A DNA stretch of 36,265 bases from an uncultured Clostridia bacterium (GCA_947629725.1 CANREU010000002.1:1-36265), one strand, 5' to 3'. Numbered from the stretch's first letter, positions 8,859-17,847 are shown. Notes: generated by a model from the sequence alone, not told the origin. Made by a program: numbers and translations.

Positions 8859-10535
8859 CTATACGATCGTCAACTGTTCTTTGAGGTCGGGCTTCGAGAA
8901 CTTCACGACGAGCTCGTTGTCCTTATGCGCTTCGGTGATGGGCATCCCGCAGAAATCGTAATTCGAGATGGTGATGTCCTCGATGGACCCGCCGCCCGAG
9001 AGATAGAGCTGGGCGGCGTACACGCCGAACTCCGCATGCGCGACGGAGATGTTCGCAAAGCGGATGTTCGCGAAATTCCCGCCTATGCCCGTTATCTGTA
9101 TGAGGATGACGTTGGGCGTCTTCACATAGTAGAGCTCGATGTCGCGGTATAAAACGTCAGACCACGTCTTGAGCGCGTTGGTGCCGAGGCGGCAGTCGAG
9201 CGGGGCGGAGAGAGGCGTCCATGTGGGAAGGGCGAATCCCACGCGGTTGTTGCGGAAGATCATGCCCTCCATGTCGCAATCGGACTCCCAAGTGAGGCAG
9301 TAGGCGCTCGCCTTGTCCGTCCAGACGTCGTTGTCCTCATACACGTTGCCGTTCCCGACGGCGGCGCCGCCCCAGCCCGTGCCCTTGAACTCGATCGCAT
9401 CGTCCCCCGTGCGCACGAAGTTGTGCGCGCCGTAGCCGTCGCGGCACTCGCTCATCATGATCCCGTCGCTGTACGTGCGGTAGCCGAGGAGGAGGTTATA
9501 CTCCGCGCGGGGGGCGTCGTCGTTGTAGAAGCACATCGTCCACGTGTTGGAGTTCACGATGGTGAGCCCGCGCGCCACGGGAGCCGTGCAGCCCGTTGCG
9601 TTGTACACATGCTTATACTTGTCGTCGCCGCCCTTGCAGGCGCCCATGTCGAGGAGCCCGCGGCCCAAAACTTTCGCGTTCTCCGTGCCCTCCGTGTGGA
9701 TGGCGGTGGTGCGGTTGTTGACGCCGCCGCTCACGCGGTCCTCGCATTTGAGGTAGGCGCCCCTTTCAAGCCAGATCACGGAGTTATCGGGGATCTTGAT
9801 GCTCGAAATGACGTGCAATCCCGCTTTGAATACGTAGTAGGTCTCCCCCTGCGTGAACTCGAGCTCGTCGTCGCCGTGCACTCCGGGCTCGATCTCGACG
9901 AGATCATAGCTCGAGGGCTTCACCATCTCCTCGTAGGGTGCCACAAAGAGGGTGACGGGCTCGAGGGTGGGATCGGTGTATTCGTCCCGCTCGTTCTTGG
10001 CAAAGGTAAACGTGAAAGTGCCGAAGCCTGTCGTGCGTGCGGAAACCTTGTCGCCGTCGAGCGACGCGGATACTTCCTTGCTCTCGGGGAGCACCACGCA
10101 CTTTTTATAGGCCTTTGAGGTGGTGAGTTCCACGTCGAGCACGAAGTCGTCCTCCGACGCTTCCACGTCGATCCACCCGAAGGAGTGGGAGCCCTTGCCG
10201 CAGCGCGCTGTGTAGACGGGAACTTCCGTCCCGTTCACTTTGAGGGTGTGCCAAGGGCTCTTGAGGAGCGCGTGCTCGGTGACCTCGTCGTTGTTCGCGG
10301 TAGAGCCCTTCTTGAACACTTCTCTCTGCCAGGTATCCATATCCTTGCCGAGGACCTCGGAGATCGAAACGACCTCGTCGTTGTCGTATTCGGTGGGATA
10401 GACCTCCACGTCCGTCGAGATGGGCGGAGGCGTCGGTTTATTCGGATCCACGGGCCCCTCCTCTCCGCATGCCGCGCACGTCAACGCAAGCGTCGCACAC
10501 AGCACAGCGGCCGAAATAAATTTTTTGAATTTCAC
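8859..10535 (-). CDS. Right-handed beta-helix lipoprotein, probable glycosidase
   Basis: A 558-residue exported lipoprotein with a signal peptide ending in lipobox TCAAC (Cys23) and then a Pro-rich linker (PNKPTPPP). From about residue 215 it looks like a right-handed parallel beta-helix of the GH28/GH49-like type: SSIKIPDNSVIWLERGAYLK, the turn RTYSDGIMMSEC, and HNFVRTGDDAIEF, where the paired Asp of GDDAI match the position of the catalytic Asp pair in these families. An N-terminal domain (about 45-210) is probably a beta-sandwich. It would act outside the cell on a polysaccharide before import. The specific linkage is not readable. It sits between the solute-binding protein and the permeases, suggesting it releases the transporter's substrate. 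It ends with TAG, and a TGA follows three codons later in the same frame. Confidence 0.75.
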   Translation of the reverse strand: MKFKKFISAAVLCATLALTCAACGEEGPVDPNKPTPPPISTDVEVYPTEYDNDEVVSISEVLGKDMDTWQREVFKKGSTANNDEVTEHALLKSPWHTLKVNGTEVPVYTARCGKGSHSFGWIDVEASEDDFVLDVELTTSKAYKKCVVLPESKEVSASLDGDKVSARTTGFGTFTFTFAKNERDEYTDPTLEPVTLFVAPYEEMVKPSSYDLVEIEPGVHGDDELEFTQGETYYVFKAGLHVISSIKIPDNSVIWLERGAYLKCEDRVSGGVNNRTTAIHTEGTENAKVLGRGLLDMGACKGGDDKYKHVYNATGCTAPVARGLTIVNSNTWTMCFYNDDAPRAEYNLLLGYRTYSDGIMMSECRDGYGAHNFVRTGDDAIEFKGTGWGGAAVGNGNVYEDNDVWTDKASAYCLTWESDCDMEGMIFRNNRVGFALPTWTPLSAPLDCRLGTNALKTWSDVLYRDIELYYVKTPNVILIQITGIGGNFANIRFANISVAHAEFGVYAAQLYLSGGGSIEDITISNYDFCGMPITEAHKDNELVVKFSKPDLKEQLTIV

Positions 10536-10559
10536 CTTTCATCTCCTTTCCGTGAATGT

Positions 10560-12365
10560 TTACTTGGACGGGACGTACTTTTCCAGCCCGTGCTCGGTGA
10601 TATAGGCGTTGTATTCCTTCTCCATCGTGCTCCCATAGTAAGAGCCGTTGTAGTCCGAGACGAACTTGTTCCAATAGCTGTCCATTGCGGCGCTCGCCGT
10701 GTAGAGAGCGGTCTTCCAGTCCGTCTTCCACGTCTTCGCGTTATACGTCCAATCCGCGGCGAGGGACTTGTCGATGAAGGCGGAAAGCACCTTCGTATCG
10801 AAGAAGTCGTAGGCGCCCTCCTGATGCTTCATCATCGAATCGGTGTAGAGGTCGGGATAGTCGGGAAGGACCATCGTCGCCGCCGTCTTTTGGTCGCGCT
10901 CGACGAGGATGTCGCCGTTCGTGAGGAGCGCTTTGGACTCGGGCGGGAGGTAGGTGAGATAGCCCGCGAACGCCGCCGAATCCGTCCAGCGGAGCTCCTG
11001 CAAAAATCCCTGCGGATCGGGCTCGCGGAGGGTCCTGCGCTTGGTGCGCGTCTCGTCCGTCCACTCCCAATGGGTCCTCTCCACGCCGTAGGTGATGAGT
11101 TCCACCCCCTCGGGGCTGTGGAGATATTCGAGGAGGTCGAGGCAGGCCTTCCGTCTCTCCTCGCTCATCCCCTCGCGGATGCACCAGCCGCGGTAGTAGT
11201 TGCTGTTGCTCTGCCCGCCGAAGTGTCCCGTCTTGCCCGCGGGCGGATCGCAGATGAGGATGCGGTCGCTCGCAAGCTCGATTGCGTCGGCGCCCGTAAT
11301 GCCGAGGGTGCTCATGTAGTTCGCGAGGATGACGTTATACCAGTTGTGCGCATACATCATGCCCGCCTTGCCGGAAGTAAATGCCCCTTCCTTCTGCTCC
11401 CTGCCCTTCGTGCCGTCCTCGAGGTTGACGATCCCCTCCGAGACGAGCTTGTTGAGGAAGGCGGTGGCGAGCTTGGAGCCCTCGGAGGTCGCGGTGTTGT
11501 GGTAGACGCCGTCCGCGTCCGCCGTCCAGCTCTTCCACGGGCTGTCGAAGGCGACGTGCAGCCACGAATCCATATCGCGGTTCGTCTCGGTGACGTATCC
11601 GTAGGTGTCGTCCTTACCGTTGCCGTCCGGGTCGTACTTGGTGAATGCCCGTGCGAGACGGTAGAATTCGCCGAGGTCTTTGGGGCCCTCCTCGGAGAAG
11701 CGGTACTCCGCGCGGATCTCCTCGGTGATCTCCCCTTTGCTCCCGACCACGCCCTCTTGGACCAGGATGTCGTCGAGCTTATTGTTGAGGTTGCGCACCC
11801 AGTCCCTGCGCACATAGAGGGACTTGTCGTTGTCGAGTTTTACGGGGACGAACCAGATCTCCCCCTGTGCGTAGGCGACGTTCGTCTTCATGTACTCAAA
11901 CTCTTTGAGGTACTCATAGAGATAGGGATATTCGTCCTTCGTCTCCTCGTTCACATAGTAGGTGATGGGGATGATCTCCCTGTCGCGGATGAGGCCGTTG
12001 TAGAGTTCGGAGCTCGGAGGCCCGGGGATGATGAAGAGCTCGTCGAGCTTGCCCTGCGTGCGCTGCAAGTCGAGCTGGGTGTAGTATGTTTCGAGAGAGG
12101 TGCTCCGCGCCTTCAGCCCAACCCCGATCTTGTTGGTGAGAACTTTGTAAATGTCGCTCTTCGCCTCCGCCGCCGAGTTGAACTGCTCCCAGTCGTTGCA
12201 GAACATGGTGATGGTATCGACGGAGTCCTCGTGCCACGGTTCGGGCGGCTCATAGGGCTCGCCGTCGTTGTAACGGGGAACGGCGCACGCGCCGACGGGG
12301 AGCAGGATCGCCGCCGCAAGAAGGGCGACGCCCGCGTTTCTGAAAAACCGTTTGCTCTTATTCAT
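10560..12365 (-). CDS. Extracellular solute-binding lipoprotein, LplA type
   Basis: A 601-residue ABC-transporter substrate-binding lipoprotein. The signal peptide ends in lipobox PVGAC with Cys27 as the lipidated residue. The length of about 600 residues, the early motif DTITMFCNDWEQF, and an acidic loop YDPDGNGKDDTYG (about residues 241-253), which is a common calcium-binding loop in this group, all fit the LplA-like solute-binding proteins that pair with LplB/LplC permeases. It captures the oligosaccharide at the outer face of the membrane. It starts 12 bases after the LamG gene and is followed closely by the beta-helix gene, placing sensing, capture, cleavage and uptake in one transcript. 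Confidence 0.9.
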   Translation of the reverse strand: MNKSKRFFRNAGVALLAAAILLPVGACAVPRYNDGEPYEPPEPWHEDSVDTITMFCNDWEQFNSAAEAKSDIYKVLTNKIGVGLKARSTSLETYYTQLDLQRTQGKLDELFIIPGPPSSELYNGLIRDREIIPITYYVNEETKDEYPYLYEYLKEFEYMKTNVAYAQGEIWFVPVKLDNDKSLYVRRDWVRNLNNKLDDILVQEGVVGSKGEITEEIRAEYRFSEEGPKDLGEFYRLARAFTKYDPDGNGKDDTYGYVTETNRDMDSWLHVAFDSPWKSWTADADGVYHNTATSEGSKLATAFLNKLVSEGIVNLEDGTKGREQKEGAFTSGKAGMMYAHNWYNVILANYMSTLGITGADAIELASDRILICDPPAGKTGHFGGQSNSNYYRGWCIREGMSEERRKACLDLLEYLHSPEGVELITYGVERTHWEWTDETRTKRRTLREPDPQGFLQELRWTDSAAFAGYLTYLPPESKALLTNGDILVERDQKTAATMVLPDYPDLYTDSMMKHQEGAYDFFDTKVLSAFIDKSLAADWTYNAKTWKTDWKTALYTASAAMDSYWNKFVSDYNGSYYGSTMEKEYNAYITEHGLEKYVPSK

Positions 12366-12377
12366 GTTTCTCCTCCC

Positions 12378-15233
12378 TTATTTCTTCTTTCCGCATACGA
12401 ACGCTGCCGCAAGCGCCGTCACCGTGAGGGCGATCGCGCCCGCCGCGATGCTTCCGCCGCAGCCCTTCTTCTTGCCGCTCTCCGTGCTGCCGCCGCCGTC
12501 GCCGCCGTCGGGCTCCCCGGGCTCGGCCGCCGCGCCCTGTGCGAAGGTCGCCTTCACGTCGAAGTCCTCCGTGCCGTACACCGTGAAGGTGTAGGTGCCG
12601 TCGCCGTTGTCCGTGTAGTCCACCTTCTCCATGCTGATGCTCGTTACGATCTCGAGCGAGGCGAGATGGTAGCCCTCCGAAGGGGTCGCCGTGACCGTGA
12701 CCGTGTCGCCGAGGTAGGGCGCCTCTTTATCCGCCGTCACCGCGCCCTGCCCCCTCTTCGTGAGGTTGACGCGGCGGGCCGCCTTCGTCACTTCCACTTC
12801 GTATTTTATCGTCTGTTTGGAGGTGAGCGCCGTGGCGTAACCGAGGTCGGCGGTATCGACCGTGGAGGTGAGGTACCACTTCCCGCCCTCCTGCACGAGT
12901 GCCTCCCAAAGGACTGCGATCTGCACCGTCTCGCCGTTCTCGAAGGTGATGTCCACCGTCGCGTCGTTGAGGCGCTGCTTGATCTGCGTCATGCTCAAGT
13001 TGTCGGTGAGGGGACGGGACTCGTCTTTGAGTACCGCGCCGTCCGCAAATTCCGCCTCTTCCGCGACCTCTTTCACGATCCTGCCGCCGAGGCTCTCCGC
13101 GTACACATTGGTGTTCTTCCAGAGAGCATTCGCCTGATCGAGGGTGAGGGCGAAGTTGTAGAGGCTCACGTCGTCGATCCAGCCCGTGAAGAGCTGATAG
13201 CCGTTCCCCCAGACCGCCTCGCCGCCGATGGCGAAGGACATATCGTAGTTTTTGAGATTCCAGTCGGCGGGGCAATCCTGCGAGAAGGTCTCCGCGCCGT
13301 TGACGAACACCTTGACCCACTCTCCCGGGAGAACGGAGACGGTGACGTCGTTCATGCGCTGCGAGCCGTCCGAGAGGACGACGGCGCCCCAGTAGGGGTC
13401 GGTCGCGCCCGCGATCTTGTGGGCGGTGAGACGGAGGTTGGTGCCGCCTCCGTCGATGAGGAGGCGGCAGAACTGCGTGGGCCCGTTCCAGCTGCTGAAG
13501 CCGAAGCTGCAGGGGGACGCCCAGTCGCTCGTGTTCGTGTTGGTGCCGTCCGTCATGTACTTATATTGGATGCCGTCCTGCCGGTAGCGGAAGGTGAGGG
13601 TGAAGCCGTGGGTGAGGTTGTCGCTGAGGTCCTTGTCCCGCGGGAGCATGAGCATGGACTTGCCGTCGAAGTAGATGGCGCCGTTGTCCGCTCTGCCCGT
13701 CCCCCACCGGTCGGTCTCGCTCGCATCGTGCGTGGAGACGGGGACGAGGTCGTTGTTGCCCACGCTGTCCTTCATGAGGTTTGCGGGATCGTTGAAGTCC
13801 CACCGCGCGACGGGCTTGAAGAGCCGCTTGCCCGCCTTGATCTCCACGGGGAGCTCGGTGCGCACTTCGAGATAGGAGGTCGCCCCGTCCTTCACGGTGC
13901 CGACCGCATAGTATTTGCCCTCCGCGTAGTCGAAGATGACTTCGTCGTAGGTGAGCGTAACGGTCTTTGCGTCCTGCCCCTTCAGTTTGAGGGAGACGGT
14001 CGAGGTGTTGACCTCGGCGAGCATCGCCTCCTCCGTCATGCTGTCGTCGAGCGGGCTCTTTACGACGGCGCCCGCAAACACGGGATCGCCGATGCTCTCA
14101 ACGAGGGCGACATCGAGTTCGTGCCGCACCTCGACGGTGTTCGCAAAGGGGGTGAAGCCGAGCGCCTTGCCGTCCACCTTCCCGACCGCGGTGTAGGTGT
14201 CCCCCGCCTTCTCGACGTTCGTCCACTGCACGGCGGGCGTCATCGCGGTCGTCCCCGCGGAGAGGGTGAGTTCCGCCGTCGCGGGGCTCAAAAGGGCGAG
14301 CATCTCGCTCTCCGTCATGAGGGAATTGAGGGGGGCCGCCGTGGGAGCCGCCTCGAAGTCTGCGGAGACTTTCGCCGAGGAAATGCGGGAGACGTCGCTC
14401 TCCTGCAAGCTCTTATCCGCGCGGTACGCCTCGACGCAGCCGTCGTCCATCGCGAAGTCGTAGCAGGCGATGTATTTGATGGAGCCCTTGCTGCCGCCCA
14501 CCGAAGCGCCGTTGTATTCGCCGCCGACGGAGAACACGCAGGAACCGTTCGCCGCCGTCCAATCGACGGGAACGATGTGCTCGTAGTTGTCCCCGGGAAC
14601 ATCCGACTTGTCGACGCCGTCCACCCACATGCGGAGGGTGTCGCCGGGGCGCACGCTGATGATGATCTCGTGGAAGTTGTCGTCTGCCTCCGCTCCCTGA
14701 ATGAGACGGGCGCTCTTGTAGTAATCCGTCGAGCTTACGTCGGCCTTGTTGCCGACCGTGAGGCACCCGAGCTGGGCACGGAATGCCCCCGCCTCGGTGT
14801 TCGGATCGCCCGTCGTGAAGGAGAGACTGCCGCGCACGCCGAGGTAGTGGCACCACGGGCTGTTCCCCTTGTCCGTCTTTACCTCAAAGGCGAGGGTGAA
14901 CGCCTTCGCCTCGGAGAACATGTTGTTGCCCGCGTCCTGCTTCAAGCACAGCTTGCCGTCGAAGGAAATGCCGCCGCCGTCGAGCATCGTATATTGGTTC
15001 AAAAGTTCGCCCGTGCCGCCCTGCACCCACGCATTGCCGAAGGTCATGTTGTAGTGCCCCATCGCGTCCTTGCCGATGTTCGCATCGTCGTCGAACTTGT
15101 AGAGCGCAATGGGCTCCACCGCGTCGCCGTCCGCCGCACGGACGGGAATGAGCGCGGAAACGCCCGCCGCGGCAAACGCAAAGGACACCGCAGCGAGGGC
15201 GTAAAGGGAAGATCTCCGGAGAGATTTGGTCAT
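12378..15233 (-). CDS. Membrane-anchored LamG-domain surface protein, first gene of the glycan operon
   Basis: A 951-residue exported protein. The start at 15233 has a strong AAGGAGG site; an upstream in-frame extension lies in the promoter region and is rejected. Order of parts: signal peptide (to about residue 35), a LamG-like domain (about 38-265, opening IALYKFDDDANIGKD), a Val/Thr-rich spacer with repeated SMTEEAMLAEV-type motifs, a second LamG-like domain (about 480-700, opening VARWDFNDPANLMKDS), a bacterial repeat of the Gly-Tyr-His type (about 835-915), and a C-terminal anchor: KKKGCGGS, a hydrophobic helix, then CGKKK. It is a paralog of the protein at 949-3819 and probably holds polysaccharide at the cell surface. 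It is the promoter-proximal gene, so switching at the poly-G promoter would affect it first. Confidence 0.82.
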   Translation of the reverse strand: MTKSLRRSSLYALAAVSFAFAAAGVSALIPVRAADGDAVEPIALYKFDDDANIGKDAMGHYNMTFGNAWVQGGTGELLNQYTMLDGGGISFDGKLCLKQDAGNNMFSEAKAFTLAFEVKTDKGNSPWCHYLGVRGSLSFTTGDPNTEAGAFRAQLGCLTVGNKADVSSTDYYKSARLIQGAEADDNFHEIIISVRPGDTLRMWVDGVDKSDVPGDNYEHIVPVDWTAANGSCVFSVGGEYNGASVGGSKGSIKYIACYDFAMDDGCVEAYRADKSLQESDVSRISSAKVSADFEAAPTAAPLNSLMTESEMLALLSPATAELTLSAGTTAMTPAVQWTNVEKAGDTYTAVGKVDGKALGFTPFANTVEVRHELDVALVESIGDPVFAGAVVKSPLDDSMTEEAMLAEVNTSTVSLKLKGQDAKTVTLTYDEVIFDYAEGKYYAVGTVKDGATSYLEVRTELPVEIKAGKRLFKPVARWDFNDPANLMKDSVGNNDLVPVSTHDASETDRWGTGRADNGAIYFDGKSMLMLPRDKDLSDNLTHGFTLTFRYRQDGIQYKYMTDGTNTNTSDWASPCSFGFSSWNGPTQFCRLLIDGGGTNLRLTAHKIAGATDPYWGAVVLSDGSQRMNDVTVSVLPGEWVKVFVNGAETFSQDCPADWNLKNYDMSFAIGGEAVWGNGYQLFTGWIDDVSLYNFALTLDQANALWKNTNVYAESLGGRIVKEVAEEAEFADGAVLKDESRPLTDNLSMTQIKQRLNDATVDITFENGETVQIAVLWEALVQEGGKWYLTSTVDTADLGYATALTSKQTIKYEVEVTKAARRVNLTKRGQGAVTADKEAPYLGDTVTVTATPSEGYHLASLEIVTSISMEKVDYTDNGDGTYTFTVYGTEDFDVKATFAQGAAAEPGEPDGGDGGGSTESGKKKGCGGSIAAGAIALTVTALAAAFVCGKKK

Positions 15234-15298
15234 ACCTTCCTCCTTGTTTGTTTGCAAATTACAAATTATTTGAATTGCAAACACAAATTTGTGCACTT
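15234..15298 (-). promoter_or_regulatory. Operator-like repeats in the glycan operon leader
   Basis: The region between the predicted transcription start (about 15292) and the first gene holds a perfect 12-bp palindrome CACAAATTTGTG at 15282-15293. It also has two similar direct repeats, TTGCAAATTACAAATT at 15252-15267 and TTGCAAACACAAATTT at 15275-15290, spaced 23 bp. A third related box, TTGCATTGTGCAATTT, lies at 15425-15440 on the AraC promoter. Direct repeats about two helical turns apart are typical of AraC-family binding sites. Binding here by the divergent regulator is inferred. Confidence 0.5.
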
Positions 15299-15329
15299 AT
15301 TATAGCACCCCCCCCCGAAATTTTTTCAA
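15299..15329 (-). promoter_or_regulatory. Glycan operon promoter with nine-G spacer tract
   Basis: On the minus strand TTGAAA (15324-15329) and TATAAT (15299-15304) are separated by 19 bp. Nine of those bases are a run of G (C on the plus strand, 15308-15316). The -10 is a perfect match, but the spacer is two bases longer than the optimum of 17. Homopolymer runs in this position can change length during replication and alter promoter strength. Transcription would start near 15292. Confidence 0.7.
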
Positions 15330-15424
15330 GCCTTTTTGAAAAAATAAAAATAAGATATTTAAGACAGTCTTGGATATTTTTACTTTTTTTCGGAATTAAC
15401 AGGGAATTTTTTCGTTTTAACGTC

Positions 15425-15453
15425 TTGCATTGTGCAATTTGTTGTGATAAAAT
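15425..15453 (+). promoter_or_regulatory. Promoter of the AraC-type regulator
   Basis: TTGCAT (15425-15430), a 17-bp spacer and TAAAAT (15448-15453). The predicted transcription start falls at about 15460-15461, on the ATG at 15461, so the mRNA may have no leader. The -35 box overlaps a TTGCA...CAATTT motif resembling the repeats in front of the glycan operon, which would allow autoregulation. Confidence 0.6.
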
Positions 15454-15460
15454 GACAGGT

Positions 15461-16507
15461 ATGAAAGAGTTTCGTTTCAAAGACATCGGAACGGCGGAGC
15501 CCGAAGCGGTCGCCTGTTATATCAAAAAGTTCACGCCCTCCTTCTATATGGGGATGCACAGCCACGTCTCCGTCGAGATGATGTATGCGAGCAAGGGGAA
15601 CTTCTCCCTCGAGATCATGCGGAAGGCGGGCGGCGAGGGGATCGGCGAGATCTTCAAGGTCACCGTCCACCAGGGGGAGCTCGTCTTCCTCGACGTGGGC
15701 GTCTTCCACCGCCTCCTCATCGACGAGGACGAGGTGACCATCTATAATGTGGAACTCGCGCTGCGCGCGCCCGTGAAGGAGGCCTCCTACCGCGTGAACG
15801 GCGTGCTGCCCGTAAACTATGCCGCGCTCATCGAGATGACCGCCCTCAAATCGCTCGCGGACGCCCCCGACGGCTACAAGATCGTGCCCAATCTCTCGCA
15901 GATCGACTCCTCCTTCCGCCGCCTCATCTTCACCGTGATGAAGCCGAGCACCTGCCTTGAGGACGCCTGTTGTGCCCGCGCGCGCATCCTCCTCTTCTTC
16001 ATGGAGATCGCCCGCAGCCTCACCCTCCTCGAGAAGAACGACGCCCACTATGTGAAGAAGGTGCAGCTCTACATCAAACACCACTATCACCTGAAGATCA
16101 CCCTCGACGACATCGCGAAGGCGGTGGGCTACCACAAGTCGTATATCTCCGCGCAATACAAAAACTACACGGGGAAGACGATCGTGCAGACGATCAACGA
16201 GCTGCGTATCTCCAAGAGCCTCCGCCTCTTGCGCGATACCAGCCTGCCCATTGCGGAGATCGCGCGGCAGGTGGGCTTCCCCTCCTATGCGCAGATGGTG
16301 CACGCCTTTCACCAGACGGTGCAGATGTCCCCCTCCGCCTGCCGCAAGGTGTTTCTGAACGACGAGATGGACTACGACGACCCGCAATACAGCTCCATCT
16401 CCATCCGGATCAACGAAGAGGACTTCCTCCTCGACGACGAGGAATTCAGTAACGCCTACTACAAAAAGGATGTGACGGGAAAGTCCAAAAAACTCCTGAA
16501 TTATTGA
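15461..16507 (+). CDS. AraC-family transcriptional regulator
   Basis: A 348-residue regulator from the ATG at 15461. An ATG at 15452 is in frame but overlaps the -10 box. The N-terminal part (about 20-150) looks like a cupin sensor domain, with GMHSHVSVEMMY carrying the usual His residues. The C-terminal part holds the paired helix-turn-helix of the AraC family: ITLDDIAKAVGYHKSYIS and LPIAEIARQVGFPSYAQMVH, at about residues 212-290. An acidic tail of about 45 residues (DDPQY, EEDFLLDDEE) follows, longer than usual. It is divergent from the glycan operon and probably switches it in response to a sugar. No ribosome binding site precedes the start, in line with a leaderless message. Confidence 0.9.
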   Translation: MKEFRFKDIGTAEPEAVACYIKKFTPSFYMGMHSHVSVEMMYASKGNFSLEIMRKAGGEGIGEIFKVTVHQGELVFLDVGVFHRLLIDEDEVTIYNVELALRAPVKEASYRVNGVLPVNYAALIEMTALKSLADAPDGYKIVPNLSQIDSSFRRLIFTVMKPSTCLEDACCARARILLFFMEIARSLTLLEKNDAHYVKKVQLYIKHHYHLKITLDDIAKAVGYHKSYISAQYKNYTGKTIVQTINELRISKSLRLLRDTSLPIAEIARQVGFPSYAQMVHAFHQTVQMSPSACRKVFLNDEMDYDDPQYSSISIRINEEDFLLDDEEFSNAYYKKDVTGKSKKLLNY

Positions 16508-16534
16508 CATGGGGTCGGAAAAATCAAAAAAAGA

Positions 16535-16570
16535 AAGAGCCGTGCGGCACTTTTCGCAGGCTCTTTTTTC
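16535..16570. terminator. Bidirectional terminator between araC-type gene and SGNH gene
   Basis: Stem AAGAGCC plus TGCG paired with CGCA plus GGCTCTT, followed by a T run on the plus strand. A/T-rich runs on the other side give U-rich RNA on the minus strand. It separates two convergent genes. Confidence 0.8.
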
Positions 16571-16624
16571 TTTTTAACTTTTACACTTTGCTTCCTCAAA
16601 AAGGGCGCCGCCCTCCGCCTGTTT

Positions 16625-17701
16625 TCAGCCGAAGACCGTCTTTAATACGACCTGCGCATACACGCGGTGCATGAAGTCGTTGGGGTGGTTGATCCCGTTG
16701 GAGAGGGTGTCGTAGAGGCTCTTCCGCTTCAAGAGAAGGCGGTGCACCTCCCCCACGTCGGCGAGCGCCGTCCGCTCCCGCGCGAGCTCTGCGCTCTTCA
16801 ATGCGTCGGGGTATTCCGCATGGTAGTGATACACGGAGGAGCCGAGGGAAAACCCGATGTTCGGGTTGGGCAGGATGGGCGAAACGAGCACGAACTCCGC
16901 CGAGGGCACCCGCGCGCGGATCTTGTCGATGATGGCAAGGATACGGCGGCGGAATTCCTCGGGGCGGAACACCCCCGCGTCGTTCATGCCGAAGGCGAGG
17001 AGGACGAGGTCGGGCTTCGCCACGATCACGGGCGCGAGGTTCTCGCTCTTCTCCCCCCAATCCGTGCACATGCCGCTCACCGCGCAGTTCGTAAAACGCA
17101 CCCTTCCCCCGCGCGCGCCGATCTCTGCCGCCACGAGCTCCGCATAGGGCGGACAGTAGGGCGGGCGGCGCACGTCCTTCATGCCGCTCGAGCCCCAGCC
17201 GTAAGTGATGCTGTCGCCGTAGCCGACGACGCTTATCTCCTCCCCCGCCGCACATTTCCGCAGGGTACGGGGGAATTTTTCCCTCTTTGCGGGGACAACG
17301 GCATAGGCGCCGCTCGGCGCATGGCGGTAGGTGACGGCGAGCTGGTAGGCGCGCAGCCCCTCGCGGTCGGCGAAGAGGTCCTCCACGCGGTAGGACCCGA
17401 GCCCGTCCGCCGCGGGCAGGATCCCGTCCTTCGGCTCAAAGGCGGGCAGGCGGTATTCCCTCCACGGGAGGAAGGGGATCTCCCCTCCCCTCGCGATCTC
17501 GAGCTCGCCGAAAGCGTTCACCGAGACCTCCTCTTTGTAGGAGACGGCGCGGTCCGCACTCGTCACCGAGAGGAGCTCGCGGACGGGATAGGCGAGACGG
17601 AAGGGCCTGATCTCGCCGAATACATCCTCGAAGACGGTGATAAATTCCTCATACACGGTATCTCCCTGCCAAAGCGGGACCAGCCTGTTTTCATCCATCA
17701 T
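16625..17701 (-). CDS. SGNH/GDSL hydrolase, probable carbohydrate esterase
   Basis: A 358-residue protein with no signal peptide, so probably cytoplasmic. The start at 17701 has an AGGAGG site five bases upstream. After an N-terminal beta-sandwich-like region (about 1-150) comes an SGNH hydrolase domain: VVGYGDSITYGWG with nucleophile Ser164, the NCAVSG block, AFGMNDAG (block III Asn), and NGINHPNDFMH with the catalytic His. The usual Asp three residues before that His is not present in the common DxxH spacing; the local sequence is NGINH. SGNH enzymes of this layout remove acetyl or related ester groups from sugars. It lies beside the glycan operon but has its own promoter, so it may deacetylate the imported oligosaccharide. 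Confidence 0.8.
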   Translation of the reverse strand: MMDENRLVPLWQGDTVYEEFITVFEDVFGEIRPFRLAYPVRELLSVTSADRAVSYKEEVSVNAFGELEIARGGEIPFLPWREYRLPAFEPKDGILPAADGLGSYRVEDLFADREGLRAYQLAVTYRHAPSGAYAVVPAKREKFPRTLRKCAAGEEISVVGYGDSITYGWGSSGMKDVRRPPYCPPYAELVAAEIGARGGRVRFTNCAVSGMCTDWGEKSENLAPVIVAKPDLVLLAFGMNDAGVFRPEEFRRRILAIIDKIRARVPSAEFVLVSPILPNPNIGFSLGSSVYHYHAEYPDALKSAELARERTALADVGEVHRLLLKRKSLYDTLSNGINHPNDFMHRVYAQVVLKTVFG

Positions 17702-17818
17702 CCTTTCCTCCTCTTCGTTCCCGCCGCCGCGCGCGCAACGGCCGTGACCGCCGCAAAACGGGGCAAAAGTCTCATCCGGGACGCCCCTTTTTGTGAATTT
17801 CGTCCATTTGACGGATCC

Positions 17819-17847
17819 ATTATACAAGAAAAAGACCGTTTTGTAAA
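17819..17847 (-). promoter_or_regulatory. Promoter of the SGNH hydrolase gene
   Basis: TTTACA (17842-17847), 17-bp spacer, TATAAT (17819-17824) on the minus strand. It gives a leader of about 110 nt before the start at 17701. Confidence 0.7.

Noticed and set aside
15252..15290. TTGCAAA direct repeats as a short CRISPR or repeat array
   Set aside because: Only two imperfect copies, no regular spacers and no cas genes; operator sites are more likely.
10185..15305. A 1706-codon open frame on the plus strand, with other long plus-strand frames at 643-2121 and 2140-4020
   Set aside because: They lie opposite the glycan operon genes, which have signal peptides, catalytic motifs and ribosome binding sites. 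High GC and codon bias keep the opposite strand open.
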